The notes: generated by a model from the sequence alone, not told the origin. Counted from the first letter of the stretch, positions 10,919-20,430 are shown. The stretch is DNA of 64,000 nucleotides from Oceanicola sp. (GCA_017792405.1 CP051231.1:26897-90896); one strand, 5' to 3'. Numbers and translations: made by a program.

Positions 10919-12162
10919 CAAGCGCAGCCCTGCTGGAGCGGCTGATGCGGCTCCACCCGGCGGAGATTGACCTGACATTGGACCGGATGCACCGGCTGCT
11001 GGACGCGCTCGGTAACCCGGAGCGCCAGCTTCCGCCGGTGATCCATATTGCCGGGACCAACGGCAAGGGCTCGGTGCAGGCGATGCTGCGGGCCGGGCTG
11101 GAGGGCGCGGGGGGGCGGGTGCATGCCTATACCTCGCCGCATCTGGTGCGGTTTCACGAGCGGATCAGGCTGGCGGGTGCGGACATTTCCGAAGAGGCGC
11201 TGTGCGCAGTGCTGGACGAGGTGATCGAGGCCAACGCGGGCGAGGAGATCACCTTTTTCGAGGCGACGACGGCGGCGGCTTTCGTGGCGATGGCCCGCAC
11301 CCCGGCTGACTGGTGCCTGCTGGAGGTGGGCCTTGGCGGGCGGCTCGATGCGACCAATGTGGTGGACGCTCCGGCGCTTTGCGTGATCACCCCGGTGGCG
11401 CTGGATCATCAGGAATTTCTTGGCGAGACGCTGGGCGAGATCGCGGGCGAGAAGGCGGGAATCCTCAAGCGCGGCGTGCGGGCGGTGGTGGCCCGGCAGG
11501 CCGAGGCGGCGGAAGAGGTGATCGAGCAGGTCGCCGCGCGGGTGGGCGCGCCGCTGCTGGTGGAAGGCCAGCACTGGCATGCGCAGCCCGAGCGCGGGCG
11601 GCTGGTGGTGCAGGATGAGACCGGACTGGCCGATGTGCCGCTGCCGGTGCTGCGCGGGCCGCATCAGATGGCCAATGCGGGCGTGGCCGTGGTGGCGCTG
11701 AGGGCGCTGGGCCAGGGAGATGCGGCGTTGGAGGCGGCGATGCGCCGGGCCGAGTGGCCCGCGCGGATGCAGCGGCTGGAAGAGCGCGAGGGGCTGGAGA
11801 TCTGGCTCGACGGTGGCCACAACCCGGCGGCGGCCGAGGTGCTGGCGGCGGGGCTGGGCGAGTTGCCCGAGCGTGAGACGGTGCTGGTGGTGGCGATGCT
11901 GGCCAACCGTGCGCCCGAGGCTTTTTTGACCCCGCTGGCCAAGCAGGCGCAGGCCCTTGTGGCGGTGCCGATCCCCGATGAGCCCAAGGCCCATGCGCCC
12001 GAGACCATCGCGCGCGCGGCGGAGCGGCTGGGGCTGGCGGCGCGGGCCGCACCGGGGCTGGACACCGCGCTGACCGAGGTTGCCCGCGAGCACCCCGGAG
12101 CGAGGGTGGTGATTTGCGGCTCGCTCTACCTTGCGGGTGCGGTGCTGGGCGGGCGGGCCTGA
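10915..12162 (+). CDS. folC: Bifunctional folylpolyglutamate/dihydrofolate synthase
   Basis: The 415-aa protein is a Mur-ligase-type enzyme that adds glutamate to dihydropteroate and tetrahydrofolate. The ATP loop is seen in IAGTNGKGSV and the central domain in YTSPHLVRFHERIR. DGGHNPAA marks the C-terminal domain. Translation starts at GTG 10915, overlapping the accD stop by four bases, so the two are coupled. Length and motif order are as expected. Confidence 0.96.
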   Translation: MTSAALLERLMRLHPAEIDLTLDRMHRLLDALGNPERQLPPVIHIAGTNGKGSVQAMLRAGLEGAGGRVHAYTSPHLVRFHERIRLAGADISEEALCAVLDEVIEANAGEEITFFEATTAAAFVAMARTPADWCLLEVGLGGRLDATNVVDAPALCVITPVALDHQEFLGETLGEIAGEKAGILKRGVRAVVARQAEAAEEVIEQVAARVGAPLLVEGQHWHAQPERGRLVVQDETGLADVPLPVLRGPHQMANAGVAVVALRALGQGDAALEAAMRRAEWPARMQRLEEREGLEIWLDGGHNPAAAEVLAAGLGELPERETVLVVAMLANRAPEAFLTPLAKQAQALVAVPIPDEPKAHAPETIARAAERLGLAARAAPGLDTALTEVAREHPGARVVICGSLYLAGAVLGGRA

Positions 12163-12196
12163 GCGGGTTTCGCGGCGAGCCGGGCGCTCTGTTTGA

Positions 12197-12225
12197 GCGC
12201 CAATGCTGCCCCAACGGCAGGGCGC
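12197..12225 (+). other. Two-part hairpin after folC
   Basis: Nested complementary arms GCGCC/GGCGC (12197-12201, 12221-12225) and CTGCC/GGCAG (12206-12210, 12216-12220) could fold with an asymmetric bulge. No T-run follows. It may mark the end of the accD-folC transcript. The rest of 12163-12452 is non-coding and carries the promoter listed below. Confidence 0.3.
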
Positions 12226-12346
12226 AGACGGCGGTGGGCGGGAAAATGCCGCCGAGGGCCGAAATTCTTTCGCGCGTTAAGTTGTTGCAAAGACTCACAA
12301 ACCCCGGCGAGAGCGCCCCACAGCCTGTAGATACGCACACTTCATG

Positions 12347-12376
12347 TTGACCAAATCGGCGAAAACCCGCTAGATT
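12347..12376 (+). promoter_or_regulatory. Candidate sigma-70 promoter for the rhodanese gene
   Basis: TTGACC (12347-12352) and TAGATT (12371-12376) are separated by 18 bp in an AT-richer stretch of the intergenic region. A start near 12383 would leave a leader of about 70 nt before the ATG at 12453. Predicted from sequence only. Confidence 0.45.
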
Positions 12377-12452
12377 TTGGGGTAATATTGCTGGGGCGCG
12401 CCGGTCTGCCAAAACCAAAATCAAGGGCGCGCGGTGTATTGGGGGACATGTC

Positions 12453-13067
12453 ATGCGCTTGGTCGCAATCGCGCTTGCTATGGGAGTCGCCGCCGGGGCC
12501 TCGGGCCTTGCGGCAGAGCCGCTCTGGATCACCGAGGATATCCTCTCCAAGAGCTTCGACCTTAAGGGCGAGGCGATCACCATCGAACGCGGGCCGGTCG
12601 AGGGGGACGGGCTGAGCCGGGAGCTGGCGCAAAACTGCCCGCCCGCCTGCATCCAGCCGAACGAGATTGCCGGAGGCGTCGCCACGGTGGGCGAGCTTGA
12701 GGTGATCTCCTTTCTCGAGGGTGAAGTTGCGGGCGGCACCGGGTTGCTGCTGGATAGCCGGATGCCCGATGTCTACATTCGCGGCTCGATCCCCGGTGCG
12801 GTCAACGTGCCTTACACCACGCTGGACCCGAAGAACCCCTATCGCGACGAGATCCTGAAGGCGCTGGGCGCGGTGAAGGCGGGGGACGGATGGGACTTTG
12901 GCGGCGCGATGGCGCTGACGATGTTCTGCTCCGGCCCGTGGTGCGACCAATCCTCACGCGCCATCGCCAGCCTGACCTCGGCGGGCTACCCGGCGGAGAA
13001 GCTGCGCTATTACCGGGGCGGCTTGCAGGTGTGGTCGATGCTCGGCCTCACCGTGGCGCACCCCTGA
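12453..13067 (+). CDS. Periplasmic rhodanese-domain protein
   Basis: The 204-aa protein has a signal peptide (MRLVAIALAMGVAAGASG, cleavage likely near AAEPL) and one rhodanese-like domain over the C-terminal two thirds. The substrate loop contains the catalytic-type cysteine in MTMFCSGPWCDQSSRA; a second cysteine lies four residues later, giving CxxxxC. DSRMPDVYIRGSIPGAVNVPY is the characteristic CH2A-like segment. Related proteins accompany quinohaemoprotein or sulfur metabolism, but no such genes are adjacent here. It is followed by the LysM gene 23 bp downstream. Confidence 0.88.
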   Translation: MRLVAIALAMGVAAGASGLAAEPLWITEDILSKSFDLKGEAITIERGPVEGDGLSRELAQNCPPACIQPNEIAGGVATVGELEVISFLEGEVAGGTGLLLDSRMPDVYIRGSIPGAVNVPYTTLDPKNPYRDEILKALGAVKAGDGWDFGGAMALTMFCSGPWCDQSSRAIASLTSAGYPAEKLRYYRGGLQVWSMLGLTVAHP

Positions 13068-13090
13068 GCGCCATGCGGGGGCAGGACAAT

Positions 13091-14227
13091 ATGTTCAGAG
13101 CTTTGGTGACGGCTTCGGCCCTGCTGACGGCGACGCTTGCGGCGGTTCTGTTCATGCCCGGCGTGGGGCGGGACGGGGCCGACCTTTCGGGCGGGATCGC
13201 CTCGACCGGGGAGATGCTGCGCAGCGGAGGGTTGGTGACGGCGGATGTGAGCCCGGTGGTGCGGGCGGTGCCTGAGGTGGTCGCGGAGGCTGAAGTTGAG
13301 CGTGAGCCGGTTGCGGCGCCGGTGATGGCGGAGGCTGCGCCGGTGGAGGTGCCGGAAGCGGTTGTGGCCGAAGCGCCAGCCCCGGAAGGGCCACTGGCCG
13401 ATGAGGCGACGCTGGCAGCAATGGTCGCGCTCTCGGCCCCGGCGCTGGAAGAAGTGGCAGAAGCGCCTGCCGCGCCGGTCGAGGCCGTGGTGGAAACGCC
13501 GCTGCCCGCGGGCGAGGGCGACATGCGGGCCCTGAGTGCAGGCGTGCTGGCCGGGTTCGGGCTGGCCCTGCCCGAGGAGCAGATTGCCCCGGCGGTGACG
13601 CGCGGAACGCAGCGGCGCTCGGGCGCGAGCTACTCCAGCCGTCAGGCGCTGGGGGACGCGCAGGGCTGGAGCACCGATTACGTGCTCATCGGCCTTGGCC
13701 AGGGGCCGCGCAAGGTGACCACCCCGCTGGAAGAGGCGCAGGAATGGTCGACCGCCTATGTGCTGAACCGTTTGGCGGATGCGGGCGCGGGCACGGCAGG
13801 CGCGGTGGAGCCGGGGCCGGAGGGCACGGTGACGCTGGAAGAGGTGATCGCAAAGGCGATGAAAGAGGGCCGGTCGGACGAAGAGCTGATCGCGCTCATC
13901 GACGAGCTCTCGGCGGCGGGCCGGCTCAATGCCCCGGCGGCGCTTCTGCGGCCCGACGGGCAGGTGGACTCGGGGCTGGTGCTGAACGCGCTGGTCCATG
14001 CCTCGACGGCGGTGAGCGATGCAAAGGGCCCGGCACCGCGCCCGGCTCGGCGGCTGAGCAAGCCGGTGACCTACACGGTGCGGCGGGGCGACAGCCTTGC
14101 GGCGATTGCCTACCGGTTCTACGGGATCACCTCGCGCTACACCGAGATTTTCGAGGCCAATCGGGAGGCGCTGCCCAGCCCGGACCAGATACGTGCAGGC
14201 CAGAGGCTGACCATACCGGCCGGATAG
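13091..14227 (+). CDS. Membrane-anchored LysM-domain protein
   Basis: The 378-aa protein has an N-terminal hydrophobic anchor (MFRALVTASALLTATLAAVL), a long Ala/Glu/Pro/Val-rich linker (roughly residues 35-150), a central region with two copies of a WSTxYVL motif, and a C-terminal LysM domain (VTYTVRRGDSLAAIAYRFYG). LysM binds peptidoglycan, so the protein probably spans the periplasm from the inner membrane to the wall. The start at 13091 was preferred over 13073 because a GGGGGCAGGA site precedes it. It may share a transcript with the rhodanese gene. Exact role unknown. Confidence 0.85.
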   Translation: MFRALVTASALLTATLAAVLFMPGVGRDGADLSGGIASTGEMLRSGGLVTADVSPVVRAVPEVVAEAEVEREPVAAPVMAEAAPVEVPEAVVAEAPAPEGPLADEATLAAMVALSAPALEEVAEAPAAPVEAVVETPLPAGEGDMRALSAGVLAGFGLALPEEQIAPAVTRGTQRRSGASYSSRQALGDAQGWSTDYVLIGLGQGPRKVTTPLEEAQEWSTAYVLNRLADAGAGTAGAVEPGPEGTVTLEEVIAKAMKEGRSDEELIALIDELSAAGRLNAPAALLRPDGQVDSGLVLNALVHASTAVSDAKGPAPRPARRLSKPVTYTVRRGDSLAAIAYRFYGITSRYTEIFEANREALPSPDQIRAGQRLTIPAG

Positions 14228-14281
14228 GCGCTGCACATTCCAAGGGCGCAAGAGTAACCAGAATAACCAGTCACGCCCCAC

Positions 14282-14308
14282 ACCACCGGCCCCTCAGAGG
14301 CCGGTGGT
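14282..14308. terminator. Hairpin between convergent LysM and argF genes
   Basis: ACCACCGGCC (14282-14291) and GGCCGGTGGT (14299-14308) form a perfect 10-bp stem with a 7-nt loop. A T-rich but G-broken stretch follows on the + strand. It sits between converging transcripts, as expected for a shared terminator. Confidence 0.6.
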
Positions 14309-14343
14309 TGTGTGTTTGGGGGTGGCTTAACGCGGGCGGAAGA

Positions 14344-15270
14344 TCAGACGCCGAGGCACCAGCGGAGCACTGCCTTTTGCGCGTGCAGGCGGTTCTCGGC
14401 CTCGTCGAAGATGACCGACTGGGGGCCGTCCATCACGGCGCTCGTCACCTCTTCGCCCCGGTGGGCGGGCAGGCAGTGCATGAAGAGCGCCTGCTCGCCT
14501 GCGGCGGCCATGACATCCTCGTTCACCTGATAGGGGCGCAGCAGGTTGTGGCGGCGTTCGCGGGTGCTTTGGGCATCGTGCATCGACACCCATGTATCGG
14601 CCACGATCAGATCGGCCCCCTCGACGGCGGACCAGATATCGCGGTCGAACTCGACCTTGGAGCCTGCGGCGCGGGCCTCCTCCACGAACTCGCGTTCGGG
14701 GTCGAGCTGCTGGGGGCCGCAGAAGGTGAGATCGAAGCCGAACTTGCCTGCGGCGTGCAGGAAGGAGGCGCAGACGTTGTTGCCGTCCCCGGCCCAGACG
14801 ACCTTTTTGCCTTTGATCGGGCCGCGATGCTCCTCGTAGGTCATCAGGTCGGCCATGATCTGGCAGGGGTGGGTGCGGTCGGTCAGGCCGTTGATCACCG
14901 GCACGGAGGCGTGCTCGGCCATCTCCAGCAGGGTATCTTCGGCGAAGGTGCGGAGCATGATGAGGTCGACGTAGCGGGAGAGCACGCGGGCGGTGTCGGC
15001 GATGGTTTCGCCGTGGCCAAGCTGCATTTCGCCGCCCGAGAGCACCATGGTCTGCCCTCCCATCTGGCGCACGCCGACATCGAAGCTCACCCGGGTGCGG
15101 GTGGAGGGCTTTTCAAACACCAGCGCGACCATGTGGCCCGCGAGGGGCTGGGCATCATCGGGCAGGCCCTTGAGGCGGCCTGCGCGCGCTTTCTTCATCG
15201 CGCCTGCCTGGTCGATCATCTGCCGGAGGTCGGTGATGTCGGTCTTATTGATATCAAGAAAGTGGTTCAT
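14344..15270 (-). CDS. argF: Ornithine carbamoyltransferase
   Basis: The 308-aa enzyme converts ornithine and carbamoyl phosphate to citrulline in arginine synthesis. The carbamoyl-phosphate loop is visible as [11 protein letters not shown], and the ornithine-binding loop as [12 protein letters not shown]. The start [11 protein letters not shown] overlaps the argD stop by ATGA, so argD-argF is a coupled operon. Longer upstream frames lie within argD. Length fits the anabolic enzyme. Confidence 0.97.
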   Translation of the reverse strand: MNHFLDINKTDITDLRQMIDQAGAMKKARAGRLKGLPDDAQPLAGHMVALVFEKPSTRTRVSFDVGVRQMGGQTMVLSGGEMQLGHGETIADTARVLSRYVDLIMLRTFAEDTLLEMAEHASVPVINGLTDRTHPCQIMADLMTYEEHRGPIKGKKVVWAGDGNNVCASFLHAAGKFGFDLTFCGPQQLDPEREFVEEARAAGSKVEFDRDIWSAVEGADLIVADTWVSMHDAQSTRERRHNLLRPYQVNEDVMAAAGEQALFMHCLPAHRGEEVTSAVMDGPQSVIFDEAENRLHAQKAVLRWCLGV

Positions 15271-16451
15271 TGCGCGGCCTCCTCGACGGCAGTTGCAGCG
15301 GCGTCGAGCCGGGTGATGGCCTCGGAAATCTCTTCCTCGGTGATGTTCAGCGGGGGCAGCAGGCGAGCCACGTTGTCGGCGGCGGGCACGGTGATGACGA
15401 GCGCGTCGTATCCGGCCTTGACCACATCGGCCACCGGGGCCTTGCACTTGAGGCCGAGCATAAGGCCCTGCCCTCGCACGCCCTCGAAGACATCGGGGTG
15501 CGCGGCGACGAGGCCCTCCAGCTTTTGCCGCAGCGCGCCGCCCTTGCGGCCCACGTTATCAAGAAATGCTGGGTCGGAGACGATATCGACCACCGCCTTG
15601 CCCACGGCGCAGCCCAGCGGGTTGCCGCCATAGGTGGAGCCGTGGGTGCCCGCGATCATGCCTGCCGCCGCAGCCTCGGTGGCCAGCACCGCGCCGAGGG
15701 GAAAGCCGCCGCCGATGCCCTTGGCAGACATGGCGATATCCGGCTCGATCCCGGCCCACTCGAAGCCGAAGAGCTTGCCGGTTCGGCCCATGCCGCATTG
15801 CACCTCGTCGGCGATCAGCAGCACGCCATGCGCATCGCAGGCGGCGCGGATGGCCTTCAGCTGGTCATCGGGCAGCACGCGGATGCCGCCCTCGCCCTGC
15901 ACCGGCTCGATCAGCACGGCGGCGACATCGGGCTTGGCGATCTCTTCGTTGAACTGTGCCATGTCGCCCCATGTCAGGTGGCGGAAGCCGGGGAGGACGG
16001 GGCCGAAGCCGCCGATCATCTTTTCGGTGCCGGCGGCGGCGATGGCGGCGGAGGAGCGGCCGTGGAAGCAGCCGTCGAAAGTGAGGATCTCGATGCGCTC
16101 GGGGTGCCCGGCATGGTGGTGGAACTTGCGCGCCATCTTCACCGCGAGCTCGCAGGTCTCGGTGCCGGAGTTGGTGAAGAAGACGGTATCGGCAAAGCTC
16201 ACCTCCACCAGCTTGTCGGCCAGCGCCTTCTGCTCGGCCACGGTGTAGAGGTTGGAGACGTGCCAGAGCTTTTGCGCCTGGGTTGTCAGCACCTCGACAA
16301 GCTCGGGCGCGGCGTGGCCGAGGGCGTTGACGGCGATGCCTGAGCCGAGATCCAGAAAGCGTCGGCCATCCTGCTCGACAAGCCATGCGCCCTCGCCCTT
16401 CACGAAGGTGAGGGGGGCGCGATTGTAGGTCGGCAGGATGGAAGGGATCAT
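15267..16451 (-). CDS. argD: Acetylornithine aminotransferase
   Basis: The 394-aa class III aminotransferase makes N-acetylornithine from the semialdehyde, with possible succinyldiaminopimelate activity. The PLP lysine is in [14 protein letters not shown], the aspartate motif in [15 protein letters not shown], and the phosphate region in [17 protein letters not shown]. First gene of the argD-argF unit. The 226 bp upstream is shared with the divergent DMT exporter and holds the promoters; no clear ArgR box was recognised. Confidence 0.96.
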   Translation of the reverse strand: MIPSILPTYNRAPLTFVKGEGAWLVEQDGRRFLDLGSGIAVNALGHAAPELVEVLTTQAQKLWHVSNLYTVAEQKALADKLVEVSFADTVFFTNSGTETCELAVKMARKFHHHAGHPERIEILTFDGCFHGRSSAAIAAAGTEKMIGGFGPVLPGFRHLTWGDMAQFNEEIAKPDVAAVLIEPVQGEGGIRVLPDDQLKAIRAACDAHGVLLIADEVQCGMGRTGKLFGFEWAGIEPDIAMSAKGIGGGFPLGAVLATEAAAAGMIAGTHGSTYGGNPLGCAVGKAVVDIVSDPAFLDNVGRKGGALRQKLEGLVAAHPDVFEGVRGQGLMLGLKCKAPVADVVKAGYDALVITVPAADNVARLLPPLNITEEEISEAITRLDAAATAVEEAAQ

Positions 16452-16677
16452 CGGATCGTCCTTTCTGGAATGAAGCCCCTGAATGGGTCAGAGCGGGGCT
16501 TTCGTCAACGATTTTTGGGGTTTGACCGGGGGTGCGAGCGGGCACGGCGAAGCGGCCCGAGAAGGATCAGGCGCGGCGTCGGCGTCGGATGTTGGCAGCA
16601 GCGGTCATGGCGCGGCTGATAGCGCATTGACGGCGGCTTGGGAAGAACGATCTATGGGCGGACCGAAAGGAGGCCCC

Positions 16678-17604
16678 ATGGCCGAGACCTTTGCCCCCGT
16701 GCAGCCCGACAACCGCATGGCCGCGATGAGCATCGTGGCGGCGACTTGTTTCATCGCCCTCTCCACGCTCTTTGCCAAGATGCTGACGACCGATGCGCTT
16801 GGCCCGGCGCTCTCGCCGTTTCAGGTGAGCCACGGGCGGTTTGTGTTTGCGCTGCTGTTCTTCGTGGTGGGCGTGGCGGTGATCCGGCCCCGGATGACGC
16901 GCCCGCATTGGGGACTGCATCTGGCGCGGACGGGCTGCGGCTGGGGCGGGGTGACGCTGATGTTTGCCGCGGTGGCCTTCATCCCGATGGCCGATGCCAC
17001 GGCGCTGAGCTTCACCAGCCCGGTGTTCACGTTGATCTTTGCCGTGGTGCTTTTGGGTGAGACGGTGGGCTGGGTACGCTGGGCCGCCGTGGCGGTGGCG
17101 CTCACCGGTGCGGCGGTGCTGCTGCGCCCCACGCCCGAGAGCTTTCAGCCCGCCGCGCTGCTGGCGCTGGGGGCGGCGGTGGCGATGGGGACGGAGAACA
17201 TCTGGATCAAGAAGCTGACCCGCCGGGAGGGGCGGTTGCAGATTTTGCTGGTGAACAACCTCGTCGGTGTGGTCATCGCCAGCGCGGCGCTGCTGGCAGT
17301 CGGCTGGCAGAGCCCTACATCGGCGCAATGGGGGGCGCTGGCGGGCGTGGGCCTGTCGATGGCGACGGCGCAGAGCTTTTACATTAATGGGATGGCCCGC
17401 GCGGATGCCAGCTTTGTGGCCCCGTTCATCTACGGCACGCTGGTCTTTGCGGCGCTCTATGACGCGGTGATCTTCGGCGCGGTGCCGGACTGGGTGAGCT
17501 GGCTGGGCGCGGCGATTATCGTGGCGGGCGCGCTACTGCTCGCCTGGAGAGAAGGTAGAAAGCGCCCGACCCGGTTGCACCCGGTGGCTGGCGTAGTAAA
17601 ATAA
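16678..17604 (+). CDS. DMT-superfamily (EamA) permease
   Basis: The 308-aa protein has ten predicted membrane helices as two EamA repeats, each with the usual ATALSFTSPVF-type and glycine-rich helices. Such transporters are exporters or importers of metabolites; substrate is not predictable. The start at 16678 follows an ideal AAAGGAGG site. A short hairpin (17614-17633) follows the stop, then gcrA begins 57 bp after this gene. Confidence 0.9.
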   Translation: MAETFAPVQPDNRMAAMSIVAATCFIALSTLFAKMLTTDALGPALSPFQVSHGRFVFALLFFVVGVAVIRPRMTRPHWGLHLARTGCGWGGVTLMFAAVAFIPMADATALSFTSPVFTLIFAVVLLGETVGWVRWAAVAVALTGAAVLLRPTPESFQPAALLALGAAVAMGTENIWIKKLTRREGRLQILLVNNLVGVVIASAALLAVGWQSPTSAQWGALAGVGLSMATAQSFYINGMARADASFVAPFIYGTLVFAALYDAVIFGAVPDWVSWLGAAIIVAGALLLAWREGRKRPTRLHPVAGVVK

Positions 17605-17613
17605 GGGCATGAG

Positions 17614-17633
17614 GCGGCCCGATGGCGGGCCGC
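17614..17633 (+). terminator. Hairpin between the DMT gene and gcrA
   Basis: GCGGCCCG (17614-17621) and CGGGCCGC (17626-17633) form a perfect 8-bp stem with an ATGG loop, followed by TTTGCAG. The stem ends 27 nt before the gcrA ATG, so it is either a weak terminator for the permease gene or part of the gcrA leader. Confidence 0.5.
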
Positions 17634-17660
17634 TTTGCAGTTTGAAAGGATGGCGGGCCA

Positions 17661-18263
17661 ATGTCGTGGACCGATGAGCGCGTGGAAACCCTGAAGCGGA
17701 TGTGGGGCGAGGGCCAGTCGGCCAGCCAGATTGCCAAGGAGCTGGGCGGTGTGACCCGGAACGCGGTGATCGGCAAGGTCCACCGGCTGGGGCTCTCCAA
17801 CCGCACGACGGGCAATGCCTCGGCGCCGGCGGCCAAGCCTGCTGCGAAGGAAAAGCCCGCCCCGGCGGCGGCCAAGGCCAAGCCCAAGGCGAAGCCCGCC
17901 AAGGCGGCCGAGCCCGCGCCTGCGGAGAAGCCCGCGAAGGAAGAGCCGGCGACCCAGAGCGCCGCGCCGATCAGCCCGGCCCGCAAGGCGATCATCCCCG
18001 CTGGCCAGCCGCTGCCGCCGCAGCCCTCGGCCAACGAGATCAGCCCCGAGGCACTGGCCTCGGTGCGCGAGGTGGAGAAGAAGGCGAAGAAACTCAGCCT
18101 GATGGAACTCACCGAGCGGACCTGCAAATGGCCGATCGGCGACCCGGCGACCGAGGACTTCTGGTTCTGCGGCCTGTCGGTGCAGCAGGGCAAACCCTAC
18201 TGCGAGGCCCATGTGGGCGTGGCCTTCCAGCCGATGTCCTCGCGCCGCGACCGCCGCCGCTGA
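17661..18263 (+). CDS. gcrA: GcrA-family cell-cycle regulator
   Basis: The 200-aa protein has the conserved GcrA N-terminus (MSWTDERVETLKRMWGEG then SQIAKELGG and TRNAVIGKVHRLGL), a helix-turn-helix that binds DNA around methylated GANTC sites. A long Lys/Ala/Pro linker of about 60 residues leads to a C-terminal domain with CKWPIGDP and FCG, the sigma-70-binding part in Caulobacter GcrA. GcrA acts with RNA polymerase sigma-70 at CcrM-methylated promoters. The start follows AAAGGA. The linker is low-complexity, as in other family members. Confidence 0.95.
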   Translation: MSWTDERVETLKRMWGEGQSASQIAKELGGVTRNAVIGKVHRLGLSNRTTGNASAPAAKPAAKEKPAPAAAKAKPKAKPAKAAEPAPAEKPAKEEPATQSAAPISPARKAIIPAGQPLPPQPSANEISPEALASVREVEKKAKKLSLMELTERTCKWPIGDPATEDFWFCGLSVQQGKPYCEAHVGVAFQPMSSRRDRRR

Positions 18264-18272
18264 GGGGGTTTG

Positions 18273-18297
18273 TGCAGCAAAAGTGAGTTTTGCTGCA
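18273..18297. repeat. Inverted repeat downstream of gcrA
   Basis: TGCAGCAAAA (18273-18282) and TTTTGCTGCA (18288-18297) form a perfect 10-bp stem around a 5-nt loop, 9 nt after the gcrA stop. The right arm resembles the right arm of the outer palindrome 80 bp further on (TTTTGCTATGCA). It could be a distal operator or the gcrA transcript end; no T-run follows. Confidence 0.6.
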
Positions 18298-18314
18298 TAA
18301 GCCCTGGGGCGCTT

Positions 18315-18387
18315 TGCATAGCGAAATTGAAATTTGATATGCAAGACCGTTGACGCCTTGCATATCAAAAATGTATTTTGCTATGCA
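18315..18387 (+). promoter_or_regulatory. Nested palindromes enclosing a putative leaderless promoter
   Basis: The inner repeat is perfect over 13 bp: TTTGATATGCAAG (18333-18345) and CTTGCATATCAAA (18357-18369). The outer repeat pairs TGCATAGCGAAAT (18315-18327) with ATTTTGCTATGCA (18375-18387), with one mismatch in 13. A -35-like TTGACG (18350-18355) sits in the inner loop, and a -10-like TATTTT (18374-18379) lies in the outer right arm, 18 bp apart. Transcription would begin at about the A of the ATG at 18387, and no ribosome site is present, so a leaderless mRNA is implied. A protein bound to these arms would block the promoter. Confidence 0.65.
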
Positions 18388-19406
18388 TGAGCGCTCTGAC
18401 ACGTACTTCCGCGACGGCCAACGTTGCCTATCATGACCTGCTGCGACTGCACCGGGACGATGCCGTATCGGAACTGAAGGGCAAGGCAACCCTGCACGTG
18501 CGGGGGGGCAAGAGCTTCTGGTATGACAGCTATCGTGTCGGCAACCAGATGAAGCATGCCTACATCGGCGAGGATACGCCGGAGCTGCGCGCACGCCTTG
18601 ATCGGCTGGAGCAGATCAAGGCGGAGGCTGCGGAGCGGGACAAGGAGCGCACGCGGCTGGTGCGGCTACTCAGGGCCGAAGGTCTGACCCAGATGGATGC
18701 GGGCACAGGCAGCCTGCTTGGCGCGATGGCGCGCATTGGGGTTTTCCGGCTCGGTGGTACGCTGGTGGGCACCATGGCCTTCCGTCTCTACGAGGGAGAG
18801 CTTGGCCTGCGGATCGGCACCGACGCCGCCGCGATGACCGGTGATGTGGACATTGCGAGCTTCGAGCGGCTCGCCGTCGCCGTGGCTGACACGGTCTCGG
18901 AGCCGATGGCGGAGGTGCTCTCAGACCTCTCATTTTCGCCAGTTCCGTCGCTGCACAAGGGCAAGGTCTGGAGGTGGCGCCAGACCGACAAGAGCATGCT
19001 CGTCGAGTTCCTCACCCCATCCTTTGAGGCGGAAGAGGGCCTGAAGCCGCTTCCCTCGCTCGGGGTTTCGGCGCAGTCGCTTCATTTTCTCAATTTCCTG
19101 CTGGCGCGGCCCATCCCGGCCGTGGGGCTCTATCGCTCGGGTGTGCTGGTACAGATCCCGCGGCCGGAGGCCTTTGCGCTGCATAAGCTCATCGTCGCGG
19201 CACGGCGCACGGGTGACGACCGGAACAAGGCCCGCAAGGACATGGCGCAGGCGGCATTGCTGTTTGCGGCGCTGGCCGAGGACAGGCCGGGCGAGCTCGC
19301 AGAGGCCTGGGAGGAGGCGCGGGCGGGCGGGCCGAAGTGGTGCGCGTTGATCGACGCGACGCTGGAAAAGATGCCCGAAAGCCGGGAGCTCCTGACAGCG
19401 GTTTGA
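18387..19406 (+). CDS. Nucleotidyltransferase-fold protein (GSU2403/PF12281-like)
   Basis: The 339-aa product matches, by eye, the GSU2403-type nucleotidyltransferase family. After an N-terminal helical region containing SFWYDSYRVGNQMKHAYIG come the polymerase-beta-like marks: GGTLVGT (123-129), the metal-binding DVD in GDVDIASF (153-155) and a later acidic strand VEFLTP (206-211). The C-terminal HKLIVAARR and RKDMAQAALLF resemble the helix found in AbiEii/MNT-type proteins. It could transfer nucleotides to a protein or RNA, as such toxins do, but no antitoxin or HEPN partner is adjacent. ATG 18387 is the chosen start; an upstream TTG at 18378 would lie inside the palindrome. Confidence 0.85.
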   Translation: MSALTRTSATANVAYHDLLRLHRDDAVSELKGKATLHVRGGKSFWYDSYRVGNQMKHAYIGEDTPELRARLDRLEQIKAEAAERDKERTRLVRLLRAEGLTQMDAGTGSLLGAMARIGVFRLGGTLVGTMAFRLYEGELGLRIGTDAAAMTGDVDIASFERLAVAVADTVSEPMAEVLSDLSFSPVPSLHKGKVWRWRQTDKSMLVEFLTPSFEAEEGLKPLPSLGVSAQSLHFLNFLLARPIPAVGLYRSGVLVQIPRPEAFALHKLIVAARRTGDDRNKARKDMAQAALLFAALAEDRPGELAEAWEEARAGGPKWCALIDATLEKMPESRELLTAV

Positions 19407-19427
19407 CAGGAATCCTTGGTCACGGAC

Positions 19428-19455
19428 TTGTCAGGGCACGGTGTGGCCCTAGAAC
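19428..19455 (+). promoter_or_regulatory. Candidate promoter for the ABC exporter operon
   Basis: TTGTCA (19428-19433) and TAGAAC (19450-19455) are spaced by 16 bp, giving a leader of about 33 nt before the ABC start at 19496. Predicted from sequence only. Confidence 0.4.
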
Positions 19456-19495
19456 TCTTGCCCTGATGTAACGAGGGATGAAGGAGGCCGGACGC

Positions 19496-20430
<935 letters not shown>

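Noticed and set aside
18378..18386. TTG start for the nucleotidyltransferase gene
   Set aside because: It lies in the outer palindrome and -10 element, three codons before an ATG that fits the predicted transcript start.
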